From contig JBDLPS010000221.1 of the NCBI GenBank assembly GCA_039800965.1, positions 1 to 64,000 of the forward strand: DNA of 64,000 nucleotides. The letters are read 5' to 3'. The notes under the pieces were generated by a model, which saw only the letters and a program-made list of their open reading frames with translations, made no database searches and had not been told where the DNA came from. The position numbers and the translations under genes are program-made. Below, piece after piece: positions 34,555 through 44,270 of this stretch (the stretch's first letter is position 1; the number at the start of each line of letters is the position of its first letter). The DNA is from ZC4RG30 sp039800965. GTDB taxonomy: Bacteria > Pseudomonadota > Gammaproteobacteria > Steroidobacterales > Steroidobacteraceae.

Positions 34555-36405
34555 ATGAATGCACAAGTGAACAAGTCGGCGCCGTCCCCCGAGCACCCCC
34601 TCGCGGGTCGCAGCATGACGGGCGCCCAGATGGTGGTGCAGGCCATCGCGGACGAGGGCCTTTCGGCGATCTTCGGGTACTCCGGCGGCGCGATCCTCCC
34701 GACCTATGACGCCGTCTTCCTCTACAACGAGGAACAGCGCCGCCTGGGTCGTCCCGAGCTGCCGCTCATCGTCCCCGCCAACGAACAGGGCGCGGGTTTC
34801 ATGGCCGCCGGCTATTCGCGTTCCACCGGCCAGGTGGGCGTTGCCATCGTCACCTCGGGTCCTGGCGCGACCAACATGGTCACGCCGGTCCGTGACTGCA
34901 TGGCCGATTCCATCCCGATGGTGGTGATCTGTGGCCAGGTCGCGCGCGGCGCGATCGGTTCGGACGCCTTCCAGGAGGCGCCTGTCGCGGCCGTGATGGG
35001 TTCCGTGGCCAAGCACGTATTCCTCGTCACCGAGCCCGAAAAGCTCGAGGCGACGATCCGTACCGCGTTCGAGATCGCGCGTTCGGGCCGGCCCGGCCCG
35101 GTGGTCGTCGACATCCCGAAGGACGTGCAGAACTGGCAGGGGTCCTATCAGGGGCAGGGCGTGTTGCCGCTGGGTGTCTATCGCCAGCGCATGCAGAAGC
35201 TGGCCGCGAACCGCCTGTCGGAAGAGCAGGCCGGTCGCCTGCTTGAGCGGATCGCCGCCGCCAAGCGTCCCCTGCTTTACGTCGGGGGTGGCGCAGTTCA
35301 GGGCGAGGCGACGCGCGAGGTGCGCGCTTTTTCCGAGGCCTTCGGCATCCCGGTCGTGACGACGCTGATGGGGATCGGCGCGATCGATACATTCGAACCG
35401 CTGAGCCTGCGCATGCTGGGCATGCACGGCGCGGCCTTCGCGAACTACGCGGTCGAGGACTGCGACCTGCTGATCACGATCGGCGCGCGCTTCGATGATC
35501 GCGTGGCGGGCCTGCCTGGCCGCTTCGCGCCGAACGCGAAGTTCATCGCGCAGTTCGACATCGATCCGGCGGAGATCAACAAGGTCAAGCCGGTGCAGTG
35601 GCATCATGTCGGCGAGCTGCAGGAGGCCCTGCGCACGCTGGTGGCGCTGGGTCGCCAGCGCGGCGTGAAGCCCGATCTCGCCACCTGGCATGCCGAGGTC
35701 GCGGAGCTCAAGCGTACCTATGCGATGAACTACGACCGTGCGAGCCAGGCGATCCAGCCGTATTACGTGCTGGAAGAGATCAACAAGATCACCCAGGGCA
35801 AGGCGATCATCGCGACGGGCGTGGGCCAGCACCAGATGTGGGCCGCCCAGTACTGCGATTTCCGCGAGCCGCGCCAGTGGCTCACGTCGGGCAGCATGGG
35901 CACGATGGGCTTCGGCCTGCCGGCCGCGATCGGTGCGCAGGTCGCGCATCCGGACACGCTCGTCATCGACGTCGATGGCGACGCCAGCATCCGCATGAAC
36001 TTCGGCGAGCTCGAGACCGTCACCACCTATGAGCTGCCGGTGAAGGTCGTCGTGCTCAACAACATCGGCGACGGCATGGTGCGCCAGTGGCAGAAGCTGT
36101 TCTTCGACGGCCGCTTCGCCTCGACGGACAAGTCCCTGCACAAGAAGGACTTCATCAAGGCCGCCCAGGCGGACGGATTCCAGTACGCCGTGCGCCTGGA
36201 GCGCAACGAAGACGTGCCGCGCGTCGTCGCGGAGTTCCTCGCGTTCAAGGGTCCCGCCTTCCTCGAGGTGATGATCGATCCGGAAGCCGGCGTGTTCCCG
36301 ATGGTCGGTCCGGGCCAGCCCTACGACGCGATGCTGACGGGTCCCCACATCCCGACGCGCCAGCCGCCCAAGCCGGTAGCACCGGGCGCCAGCGAGATGT
36401 TCTAG
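34555..36405 (+). CDS. ilvB: Acetolactate synthase large (catalytic) subunit
   Basis: This 616-residue ThDP-dependent enzyme condenses pyruvate to acetolactate, or with 2-oxobutyrate to acetohydroxybutyrate, in valine/isoleucine synthesis. Domains are ordered as usual: pyrimidine-binding (GAQMVVQAIADEGLSAIFGY, catalytic Glu in VPANEQGAGFMAAGYSR), FAD/central domain (YVGGGAVQGEATREVRAF), and PP-binding (DVDGDASIRMNFGELETV and NNIGDGMVRQWQKLFFDGRF). A short extended N-terminus precedes the fold. ilvN is divergent upstream; a small hydrolase-like gene and ilvA follow on the same strand, giving a partial isoleucine operon. Confidence 0.96.
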   Translation: MNAQVNKSAPSPEHPLAGRSMTGAQMVVQAIADEGLSAIFGYSGGAILPTYDAVFLYNEEQRRLGRPELPLIVPANEQGAGFMAAGYSRSTGQVGVAIVTSGPGATNMVTPVRDCMADSIPMVVICGQVARGAIGSDAFQEAPVAAVMGSVAKHVFLVTEPEKLEATIRTAFEIARSGRPGPVVVDIPKDVQNWQGSYQGQGVLPLGVYRQRMQKLAANRLSEEQAGRLLERIAAAKRPLLYVGGGAVQGEATREVRAFSEAFGIPVVTTLMGIGAIDTFEPLSLRMLGMHGAAFANYAVEDCDLLITIGARFDDRVAGLPGRFAPNAKFIAQFDIDPAEINKVKPVQWHHVGELQEALRTLVALGRQRGVKPDLATWHAEVAELKRTYAMNYDRASQAIQPYYVLEEINKITQGKAIIATGVGQHQMWAAQYCDFREPRQWLTSGSMGTMGFGLPAAIGAQVAHPDTLVIDVDGDASIRMNFGELETVTTYELPVKVVVLNNIGDGMVRQWQKLFFDGRFASTDKSLHKKDFIKAAQADGFQYAVRLERNEDVPRVVAEFLAFKGPAFLEVMIDPEAGVFPMVGPGQPYDAMLTGPHIPTRQPPKPVAPGASEMF

Positions 36406-36409
36406 GCCG

Positions 36410-36919
36410 GTGGCGAAGTCGAAGCAGATGCCGCCTCGGCTGCGGCGGGCGTACTTCGACTGCCGCTATGGCCAGTTGCATGTCCATAACGCCATCCCGT
36501 CCGGCGGTGGCTTCGACGAACTGACCACGCTCGTCTGCCTTCACGGTGCCGGGCAGGGTGGAAGGGTTTTCGCGCCGGTCCTCGCCGCGTTGGGTGCGGA
36601 TCGTTCCATCTATGCCATCGACCTGCCGGGCTGCGGCGAATCGGATCCTGCTGCCGGCGTGGAGCCGGTCGAGGCAGGTGCGCAGGCCGTGGCGGATTTC
36701 CTCGATTCGATGCGCATCCGCAGGATCGACCTGCTGGCACTGGGCGAGGGTTGCGCCGTGGCGCGTCGTTTCGCCGTGCTGAAAGGCCCGCAGCTGCGCA
36801 AGCTGGCCTTGCTGGGCGAAGCTGCCGCCGTCGCGGCGCCCGCCGCTCCGCTGCTGGCGCTGCCCGCCAACAGGTCGGTGGCCGATGCCATTCCGCAGCT
36901 CGCGGCCTTCTTCGACTAA
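36410..36919 (+). CDS. Short alpha/beta-hydrolase-like protein, nucleophile missing
   Basis: This 169-residue protein resembles the first two thirds of an alpha/beta-hydrolase: LVCLHGAGQGGRVFAPVLAA (oxyanion hole) and YAIDLPGCGESDPAAG are typical. The nucleophile elbow reads LLALGEGCAVARRF, without the usual Ser, Cys or Asp in the G-x-S-x-G slot, and the protein ends before the acid and His would be reached. It starts with a GTG 4 bp past ilvB and ends 12 bp before ilvA. It is intact as a frame, so it is either a decayed hydrolase or a non-catalytic protein conserved in this operon. No activity is claimed. Confidence 0.65.
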   Translation: MAKSKQMPPRLRRAYFDCRYGQLHVHNAIPSGGGFDELTTLVCLHGAGQGGRVFAPVLAALGADRSIYAIDLPGCGESDPAAGVEPVEAGAQAVADFLDSMRIRRIDLLALGEGCAVARRFAVLKGPQLRKLALLGEAAAVAAPAAPLLALPANRSVADAIPQLAAFFD

Positions 36920-36931
36920 GCTCTTCGCGCC

Positions 36932-38455
36932 ATGCCTGCCGATTACATCGAACGCATCCTCAAGGCCCGCGTCTACGACGTGGCGGTCCAGTCGTCGCTC
37001 GACCGCATGTCGCGGCTGTCCGCCCGATTGGGCAACGAGATACTGCTCAAGCGCGAGGATCAGCAACCGGTCTTTTCGTTCAAGCTGCGTGGCGCTTACA
37101 ACAAGATCGCGAACCTGTCCGATACCGCTGCGGCCCGCGGCGTGATCTGCGCGTCGGCAGGGAACCACGCGCAGGGCGTCGCCCTGGCGGCACGCAAGCG
37201 CGGCATCCCGGCGCTCATCGTGATGCCGGCCACGACCCCGGCCATCAAGGTCCAGGCGGTGGTGGCGCTGGGTGGCGAAGTTGTCCTGCATGGCGATGTC
37301 TACGACGCCGCCTACGAGCACGCGATCAAGCTTGCCGCGGAACGCCAGATGGTCTTCGTGCATCCCTTCGACGATCCGGACGTGATTGCCGGCCAGGGCA
37401 CGATCGGCCTGGAGATCCTGCGCCAGTCGTCGGGCGACGTCGATGCGATCTACGTACCCGTCGGGGGCGGCGGGCTCATCGCCGGCGTTGCGGCCTACGT
37501 CAAGTACGTCTCCCCGCGCACGCGCATCATCGGTGTCGAACCGGAAGACGCGAATGCGATGTACGAATCGCTGAAGCAGGGCGTCCGCGTCACGCTCGAC
37601 CGTGTCGGTATCTTTGCCGATGGCGTGGCGGTCCGCCGCGTCGGCGAGGAAACCTTCCGCCTGTGCCGCAGCCTCGTGGACGAAGTGGTGCTCGTGAGCA
37701 CCGACGAGATCTGCTCGGCCATCCAGGACAGTTTCGAGGACACCCGCACGATTCCAGAGCCCTCCGGCGCGCTGGCGCTGGCCGGCCTCAAGAAGCATGT
37801 CGGCCGCTCCGGCTGGCAGGGCAAGCGACTCGTCACGATCAACAGCGGCGCGAACATGAACTTCGACCGCCTGCGCTACATCGCCGAGCGTGCCGATCTC
37901 GGCGGCGGGCGGGAGGCGGTGTTCGCGGTTGAAATCCCCGAGGAGCGAGGCAGTTTCCTGCGTTTCTGCAGCCTCCTCGGCGCGCGCAGCATCACGGAAT
38001 TCAACTACCGCGAGCAGAACGCGACCCGCGCCCGGATTTTCGTCGGCCTGCAGTTGTCGCGTGGCGCTGAAGAGCGGCGCGAGATGCTGGGGCTGCTGGC
38101 CGATGCCGGCTATCCCGCCATCGACATGACCGACAACGAGATGGCCAAGCTCCATGTCCGCTACATGGTGGGTGGCCATTCACCGCAACTGGCCGACGAA
38201 TTGCTGTTCCGCTTCGAATTCCCGGAGCGCCCGGGGGCCTTGCTGAAATTTCTCGAATCCGTCGGCAGCCGCTGGAACATCAGCCTGTTCCACTACCGCA
38301 ACCATGGTTCGGACGTGGGGCGCGTGCTCGCCGGCGTCCAGGTGCCCAAGGCCGAAAGGGACGAACTTGATCGCCACCTTGCGATGCTGCGGTATCCCTA
38401 CGTCGAGGAGACGGCGAACCCCGCCTACCGGATGTTCCTCGGCGCGTCGGCCTGA
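36932..38455 (+). CDS. ilvA: Threonine ammonia-lyase, biosynthetic
   Basis: This 507-residue PLP enzyme deaminates threonine to 2-oxobutyrate, the first step of isoleucine synthesis. The PLP Lys is in PVFSFKLRGAYNKIA, the phosphate loop is GGGGLIAG, and SAGNHAQGVALAARKRG is typical. The C-terminal part (about 325-505) carries two ACT-like regulatory domains (AVEIPEERGSFLRFCSLLG and FRFEFPERPGALLKFLES), so it is the long, isoleucine-inhibited form. It stands downstream of ilvB and the small hydrolase-like gene on the same strand. The end faces the Cys-rich protein gene across 13 bp. Confidence 0.96.
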   Translation: MPADYIERILKARVYDVAVQSSLDRMSRLSARLGNEILLKREDQQPVFSFKLRGAYNKIANLSDTAAARGVICASAGNHAQGVALAARKRGIPALIVMPATTPAIKVQAVVALGGEVVLHGDVYDAAYEHAIKLAAERQMVFVHPFDDPDVIAGQGTIGLEILRQSSGDVDAIYVPVGGGGLIAGVAAYVKYVSPRTRIIGVEPEDANAMYESLKQGVRVTLDRVGIFADGVAVRRVGEETFRLCRSLVDEVVLVSTDEICSAIQDSFEDTRTIPEPSGALALAGLKKHVGRSGWQGKRLVTINSGANMNFDRLRYIAERADLGGGREAVFAVEIPEERGSFLRFCSLLGARSITEFNYREQNATRARIFVGLQLSRGAEERREMLGLLADAGYPAIDMTDNEMAKLHVRYMVGGHSPQLADELLFRFEFPERPGALLKFLESVGSRWNISLFHYRNHGSDVGRVLAGVQVPKAERDELDRHLAMLRYPYVEETANPAYRMFLGASA

Positions 38456-38468
38456 GACGCCGGCGGCT

Positions 38469-38768
38469 TCATTTTCCGAACAGCCTTTCCAGTTCGGACC
38501 TGGCGGCTGCCGCCGCATCGTCCGTACCGCCCTTGAAGGCGCCTGACACCGGCCGGTAGTGGTCGCAGAAGTTGGCGCGTTCCTTGTCGCGGACTTCCTC
38601 CACCGTCGGCTCGCGGCACTGCTGGTACGCCGTACGGTCGTAGAGTGCGCAGAGCCGGCAGCAGTGCAGGTCCGCTCCGCAGGCGTGGCAGCGTTCGATG
38701 CGCCCGAAGGGCAATGCCAACGCGGCCAGCGAGGCTCCGCACTTCCAGCAGCCGATGTCATGCGCCAT
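38469..38768 (-). CDS. Small Cys-rich (zinc-ribbon-like) protein
   Basis: This 99-residue protein is not recognised beyond its metal-binding look. Eight cysteines fall in the first 68 residues: CWKCG, CHACGADLHCCRLC, a Cys in YQQCREP and one in NFCDHYRP, with intervening His, as expected for one or two zinc sites. The rest is charged and probably helical (AAAAARSELERLFGK). The start overlaps the uvrA stop by 11 bp, so it is translated from the uvrA mRNA. A DNA-damage link is possible by context only. Confidence 0.72.
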   Translation of the reverse strand: MAHDIGCWKCGASLAALALPFGRIERCHACGADLHCCRLCALYDRTAYQQCREPTVEEVRDKERANFCDHYRPVSGAFKGGTDDAAAAARSELERLFGK

Positions 38769-41700
38769 GGCGTTCTCCCAGGTATCCGGAGAGTACCTCG
38801 CCCGTTCGGGATCCTTTCTTCGCGACGACCTGCGCGGGCGTGCCTGCGGTCACGACGCGTCCGCCACCGGCGCCGGCTTCCGGGCCCATGTCGATGACCC
38901 AGTCCGCCTCGGCGATGACGTCGAGGTTGTGCTCGACGACAACCACCGTGTTGCCACCATCGACCAGTCGGTGCAGCACTTCGATGAGCTTCTGCACGTC
39001 GGCCATGTGCAGGCCGACGGTTGGCTCGTCGAGGACATAAAAGGACTGACGGGTCCGCGCGCGCCCGGGCGGCGGTGCATCCGCGCCGAGATCGCCGCGG
39101 ATCCGCGCGAGTTCCGTGACCAGCTTGATGCGCTGTGCCTCGCCGCCGGACAGCGTAGGGCTCTGCTGGCCCAGCGTCAGATAGCCCAGGCCGACGTCGC
39201 GCAGCAGCGCCAGCGGGTGCTGGATCGACGGATGGCTGGCGAAGAATTCCACTGCGTCGTCGACGTTCATCGCCAGCACGTCGCCGATCGACTTGCCGCG
39301 CCACTCGACCTGCAGCGTGCCCGCGTCGAAGCGCCGCCCACCGCATACGTCGCAGAGCACTTTCACGTCGGGCAGGAAGTTCATCTCCACCGTCTTCACG
39401 CCCTGGCCTTCGCAGGCAGGGCAGCGACCACCCGCCGTATTGAAGGAGAAGCGGCTGGCGTTATAGCCCCGGATGCCGGCTTCGGTGGTGCTGGCATAGA
39501 TGCGGCGGATCGCGTCCCAGAATCCGACATACGTCGCGGGGCAGGAGCGGGGGGTCTTGCCGATCGGCGTCTGGTCGACCTCCAGCACGCGCTCGACAGG
39601 GTCGATGCCGGTGATGGCCCGGCAGCCGTGCAGGGCAGGCAGCTTGGCGCCAGGCTTGCGCGCGAGCAGCGCCCGCAGGTTGGCGTGGAGCACGTCCCGT
39701 GCGAGCGTCGATTTGCCGGAACCGGAGACGCCGGTGACCGCCACCAGTCGGCCCAGCGGCACTGCGACGTCGACGCCCTTGAGGTTGTGCAGCGTCGCAG
39801 CTTCGATGCGCAGCATCGGCGTGGCCTTGCTGCCCCGCAGGGTCACGGGGCGCCGCGGCGTGGACGGATGCTGCAGCGGTTCGCGCAGGAAACGGCCGGT
39901 GACCGAGCCGGGGTTGGCGATCAGGTCCCGAACAGTGCCTTCACCCACGATCTGTCCGCCGCGGCTGCCGGCGCCCGGCCCCAGATCGATCACGTGGTCC
40001 GCCCGCCGGATGGTGTCCTCGTCGTGCTCCACGACCACCAGCGTGTTGCGTTCGCTGGCCAGTTCGCGCAGGGCCTCGAGCAGGATCCGGTTGTCGCGCG
40101 GATGCAGGCCGATGGTGGGTTCATCCAGGACGTAGCACACGCCCTTGAGGTTGGAACCCAGTTGCGCCGCGAGTCGGATCCGTTGCGTTTCGCCGCCGGA
40201 CAGCGTCGGCGCGGAGCGGTCCAGCGTCAGGTAGCCCAGGCCGACGCGCCGCAGGAATGCCAGACGCGACCGGATCTCGGCGATCACGTCGCGGGCGATC
40301 GCCGCATCGCGGCCGTCGAGCTTGAGGCGCGCGAAGAATTCGGCCGACTCGTCCACGGAATGTGCCGCCAGCGCCGCGATCGATTCGTCGCGGAAACGGA
40401 CCGCGAGCGCCGTCGGGTTGAGGCGTGCCCCGTTGCAGTGGCCGCAGGCCTCCGGATCCCCTGTGAAATCGTTGCCCCAGGCTGATTCCTCGCCGCTCTG
40501 TTCGGCGTCGAAGCCGGGCAGCGTGGCCCCCGTTCCGAAGCAGGCTTCGCACCAACCCTGCGCCGAGTTGTAGGAGAACAGCCTCGGGTCCAGGTCCGGG
40601 AAGCTCGTGCCGCACGACGGGCAGGCGCGCCGCGCCGAAAATACCTGCACCGGCCCCGGAGCCCCGTCGCGCAGCACGTGCACGAGACCCTTGCCGTGGT
40701 CCAGCGCCTGCGCCAGGAGGTCGCGCAGCGCTGCTTCGCCCGATGCCGTCACCGCGACGCGACCCACGGGCAATTCAATCGTGTGTTCCTTGAAGCGCGC
40801 CAGTCTGGGCCAGCCAGCCGTCGGCGTCATCACGCCGTCCACGCGCAGTTCGCGATGCCCGCGCCCGGAGGCCCATTTGGCCAGGTCGGTGTAGTACCCC
40901 TTGCGACCCACGACCAGCGGTGCGAACAGGTCCACCGTCTTGCCACGATGATCCTTCATGATGCGCGCGGCGATCGACTCCGGGCTTTGGGGCTCGATGG
41001 CGTCGCCGCAGTCCGGGCAATGCTGGGTGCCGAGCTTCACGAACAGCAGGCGCATGAAATGGTGCAGTTCGGTCAGCGTTGCCACCGTGCTCTTGCGTCC
41101 GCCCCGGCTCGTGCGCTGTTCGATGGCGACGGTCGGCGGTATCCCATGCACCGCATCGACGTCGGGTCGCGACGCGGGCTGCACGAACTGCCTCGCGTAG
41201 GCGTTCAACGACTCGAGGTAGCGGCGTTGTCCTTCGTTGAACACGATGTCGAAGGCGAGCGTTGACTTTCCAGATCCCGAAACGCCGGTCACCACGGTGA
41301 AGCCGCCGTGCGGGATGCGCAGGTCGATGTCCTTCAGGTTGTGTTCCCGGGCATGTCGGATGACGATGGCATCGTCGCGGCGAGGCACTGTCCGGGGCGC
41401 GTCGCGGACGCCTGCGCCGGGGCGTCCGACGTCGCGCTCGTAGGCCGCCAGCGCGCGGCCCGTGTGGGAGCGGGGATTCGCGCGCAGCGCGGCGGGTGTG
41501 CCGGTCGCGAGGATCTCGCCCCCCGCGTCTCCGCCTTCCGGTCCCAGGTCGATCAGCCAGTCGGCGGAGCGGATCACGTCGAGGTTGTGCTCGATCACCA
41601 GCAGCGAGTGACCTTGTTCGAGCAGTTGGTCGAAGGCCCGCATGAGCCGCGCGACATCCTCGAAATGCAGGCCCGTGGTCGGCTCGTCGAAGATGAGCAG

Positions 41701-44229
41701 CTTCCGGCCGGCTCCCGCGGCGTCGGCCAGGTGCCCCGCGAGCTTGAGCCGCTGCGCCTCGCCGCCGGACAGCGTCGGCACCGGCTGGCCAAGCCGCAGG
41801 TAATCGAGGCCCACGTCGGACAGCGGTTTCAGCCTGGCCGCGACCTCGGGCGTATCGGCGAAGAACGCCAGTGCCGTCGTCACCGTCATGTCGAGCACGT
41901 CGGCGATGCTGGCGCGTCGCCTGTCCGCGCCCTCGACTTTCACTTCCAGCGTTTCCGCGCGGTAACGACTGCCGTTGCATTCGCCGCAACGCAGGTAGAC
42001 GTCCGACAGGAACTGCATCTCGATGTGTTCGAAGCCGTTGCCGCCGCAGGCCGGGCAGCGACCCGTCCCGGAATTGAAGCTGAACGTCCCTGCCGTGTAC
42101 TTGCGTTCCAGCGCATCCGGCAGCTTGGCGAAGCGTTGCCGGATCACGTCAAAGGCGCCCACGTAGCTTGCTGGGTTCGAGCGCGTCGTCCGGCCGATGG
42201 CGCTCTGGTCGACCATGACCGCTTCCGTCACCTGCTCGTGCCCCCGCAGCGCGCGGAACGCGCCCGGCGACTCGGTCGGCTTGCCATGCGCCTTCAGCAG
42301 CGCTGGATGCAGCACGTCCTCGACCAGCGTCGATTTTCCCGACCCGGACACGCCGGTGACGCAGACCAGGCGTCCCAGCGGAACGCGCAGGTCGACGTTC
42401 TTCAGGTTGTGCTGGCTGGCGCCGTCGAGTTCGATCCAGCCCATGGGTTCCGCGGTCCGCGGCTTGCGAGAGGCGAGGTCGATGCGGCGTCGCCCCGACA
42501 GATAGGCGCCGGTGACCGAGTGCTTGTCCGCCCGCATGGCTGCCGGCGTTCCGTGGAAAACGACCTGGCCACCGTGCTCGCCGGCGCCGGGCCCCATGTC
42601 GAGGATGCGGTCCGCTTCCAGCATGATCTGTGGATCGTGCTCCACGACGACCAGCGAATTGCCCGAGTCACGCAACCGCTGCATCACGCGGATCACGCGC
42701 TGCATGTCGCGCGGATGCAGGCCGATCGAAGGCTCGTCCAGCACGAAGAGCGTGTTCACCAGCGAGGTGCCGAGCGCCGTCGTCAGGTTGATGCGTTGGA
42801 CCTCTCCGCCCGACAGCGTGCGTGACTGCCGGTCCAGCGTGAGGTAGCCCAGGCCGACCTCGCAGAGATAGGCGAGCCGCGACCGGATCTCGCCCAGCAG
42901 CAGATCGCTGGCTTCGTCCAGGGGGCGTGGCAGTTCCAGCTTGGTGAAGAAGTCCCGGCAGCGTGCGATCGGCATCAGCATCAGCGCGTGGATGTCGTGC
43001 GGACCCACCCGCCACAGCAACGAATCCGGCTTGAGCCGGGCGCCTTGGCAGGCGGTGCATTCGGTGTAGCTGCGGTATTTCGACAGCAGCACGCGCACGT
43101 GCATCTTGTAGGCCTTGCGTTCCAGGTAATCGAAGAATCCCTTCACGCCGTACCAGTGCTTGCGACCCGATTTGCCGTCGCCCCGGAGTACCCAGTCGCG
43201 CTGGGTGGTCGTGAGTTCCTGCCAGGGGACATCAAGCGGGACGCCGGCGCCCTTGGCGTACTTCTCCATGTCGTCCTGGCACTCCTTGCCGGAGGGCGTC
43301 TGCCAGGGCTTGATCGCCCCCTGGCCCAGGCTTTTCTGCGCGTCGGGAATGACCAGCCCGTAGTCGATGCCGATCACCCGCCCGAACCCCTTGCAGCAGT
43401 CGCAGGCGCCGAGCGGCGAGTTGAACGAGAAGCTGCTGGGCGCCGCGTCGGCATAGGCGATGTCGCAGTCCGCGCAATGCAGGTCGGTGGACCAGCGCCA
43501 TCGCGCGCGCTCCGCATCGCCCTCGTCGTCGAGCGCGTGCACGGAGATGCGTCCCCGCCCGCCCTTGAGCGCGCCTTCGATTGCCTCGGTTGCGCGGGCC
43601 TTGTCCGTCGTGCCGAAACGGAAGCGGTCCTGCACGACAGTGAGCGTGCTCCGTCCGGTGTCCGCTGCGTCGTGGAAGCGTGTATAGCCCTGGGATTCGA
43701 GCAGCCTGCGCAGTTCCGCCCTCGACATCTTCCCCGGGATGTCGACGCTGAAGCAGACGAGCAGGCGGGGATCGTCGTGCGCCGCTGCCGCTTCACCCAG
43801 CGCCGCGAGGATCGAAGCGGGGCTGTCGCGCCGTACCGGCTTGCCGCAGCCCCGGCAGTGCAGGACGGCGGTCCGGGCATACAGCAGTTTCAGGTGGTCG
43901 TTCAGCTCCGTCATCGTGCCGACGGTTGAGCGTGAGGTGCGGACCGGATTGGTCTGGTCGATCGCGATGGCGGGGGGGATGCCCTCGATGCGCTCGACCT
44001 GCGGCCTGTCCATCCGGTCCAGGAATTGCCTCGCGTACGGCGAGAAGGTCTCGACATAGCGCCGCTGCCCTTCGGCGTAGAGCGTATCGAACACCAGCGA
44101 TGACTTGCCGGAACCGGAGACGCCGGTGACGACGATGAGTTCGTTGAGCGGCAGTTCGAGGGAGAGGTTCTTGAGGTTGTTCTGGCGGGCGCCGTGTACG
44201 CGGATCGCGCCGGTCTTGGGGGAAGTCAT
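38758..44229 (-). CDS. uvrA: Tandem-duplicated UvrA (excinuclease ABC subunit A)
   Basis: This 1823-residue protein is two UvrA-like halves fused head to tail, about twice the normal 940. Each half has two ABC ATPase modules. Four Walker A sequences GVSGSGKS occur near residues 43, 628, 986 and 1503, and four LSGGE signatures near 471, 820, 1343 and 1693, each followed by LDEP- or FDEPT-type Walker B. Zinc-finger pairs (CRGCG, CADCD, CDCCKG; CPDCG, CPSCG, CEACFG) are present in both halves. The join is near residue 945. Such double UvrA proteins are known, for example in Chlamydia. It should detect DNA lesions as an intramolecular dimer equivalent; whether a normal uvrA also exists cannot be seen here. 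Confidence 0.95.
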   Translation of the reverse strand: MTSPKTGAIRVHGARQNNLKNLSLELPLNELIVVTGVSGSGKSSLVFDTLYAEGQRRYVETFSPYARQFLDRMDRPQVERIEGIPPAIAIDQTNPVRTSRSTVGTMTELNDHLKLLYARTAVLHCRGCGKPVRRDSPASILAALGEAAAAHDDPRLLVCFSVDIPGKMSRAELRRLLESQGYTRFHDAADTGRSTLTVVQDRFRFGTTDKARATEAIEGALKGGRGRISVHALDDEGDAERARWRWSTDLHCADCDIAYADAAPSSFSFNSPLGACDCCKGFGRVIGIDYGLVIPDAQKSLGQGAIKPWQTPSGKECQDDMEKYAKGAGVPLDVPWQELTTTQRDWVLRGDGKSGRKHWYGVKGFFDYLERKAYKMHVRVLLSKYRSYTECTACQGARLKPDSLLWRVGPHDIHALMLMPIARCRDFFTKLELPRPLDEASDLLLGEIRSRLAYLCEVGLGYLTLDRQSRTLSGGEVQRINLTTALGTSLVNTLFVLDEPSIGLHPRDMQRVIRVMQRLRDSGNSLVVVEHDPQIMLEADRILDMGPGAGEHGGQVVFHGTPAAMRADKHSVTGAYLSGRRRIDLASRKPRTAEPMGWIELDGASQHNLKNVDLRVPLGRLVCVTGVSGSGKSTLVEDVLHPALLKAHGKPTESPGAFRALRGHEQVTEAVMVDQSAIGRTTRSNPASYVGAFDVIRQRFAKLPDALERKYTAGTFSFNSGTGRCPACGGNGFEHIEMQFLSDVYLRCGECNGSRYRAETLEVKVEGADRRRASIADVLDMTVTTALAFFADTPEVAARLKPLSDVGLDYLRLGQPVPTLSGGEAQRLKLAGHLADAAGAGRKLLIFDEPTTGLHFEDVARLMRAFDQLLEQGHSLLVIEHNLDVIRSADWLIDLGPEGGDAGGEILATGTPAALRANPRSHTGRALAAYERDVGRPGAGVRDAPRTVPRRDDAIVIRHAREHNLKDIDLRIPHGGFTVVTGVSGSGKSTLAFDIVFNEGQRRYLESLNAYARQFVQPASRPDVDAVHGIPPTVAIEQRTSRGGRKSTVATLTELHHFMRLLFVKLGTQHCPDCGDAIEPQSPESIAARIMKDHRGKTVDLFAPLVVGRKGYYTDLAKWASGRGHRELRVDGVMTPTAGWPRLARFKEHTIELPVGRVAVTASGEAALRDLLAQALDHGKGLVHVLRDGAPGPVQVFSARRACPSCGTSFPDLDPRLFSYNSAQGWCEACFGTGATLPGFDAEQSGEESAWGNDFTGDPEACGHCNGARLNPTALAVRFRDESIAALAAHSVDESAEFFARLKLDGRDAAIARDVIAEIRSRLAFLRRVGLGYLTLDRSAPTLSGGETQRIRLAAQLGSNLKGVCYVLDEPTIGLHPRDNRILLEALRELASERNTLVVVEHDEDTIRRADHVIDLGPGAGSRGGQIVGEGTVRDLIANPGSVTGRFLREPLQHPSTPRRPVTLRGSKATPMLRIEAATLHNLKGVDVAVPLGRLVAVTGVSGSGKSTLARDVLHANLRALLARKPGAKLPALHGCRAITGIDPVERVLEVDQTPIGKTPRSCPATYVGFWDAIRRIYASTTEAGIRGYNASRFSFNTAGGRCPACEGQGVKTVEMNFLPDVKVLCDVCGGRRFDAGTLQVEWRGKSIGDVLAMNVDDAVEFFASHPSIQHPLALLRDVGLGYLTLGQQSPTLSGGEAQRIKLVTELARIRGDLGADAPPPGRARTRQSFYVLDEPTVGLHMADVQKLIEVLHRLVDGGNTVVVVEHNLDVIAEADWVIDMGPEAGAGGGRVVTAGTPAQVVAKKGSRTGEVLSGYLGERHGA

Positions 44230-44270
44230 GCGGCGATTCTATGCGCCGCCACTGCGGGGTGCCCGTCGCC

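Noticed and set aside
36245..38179. A 644-codon minus-strand frame opposite ilvB and ilvA
   Set aside because: Shadow frame; ilvB, the hydrolase-like gene and ilvA explain the region.
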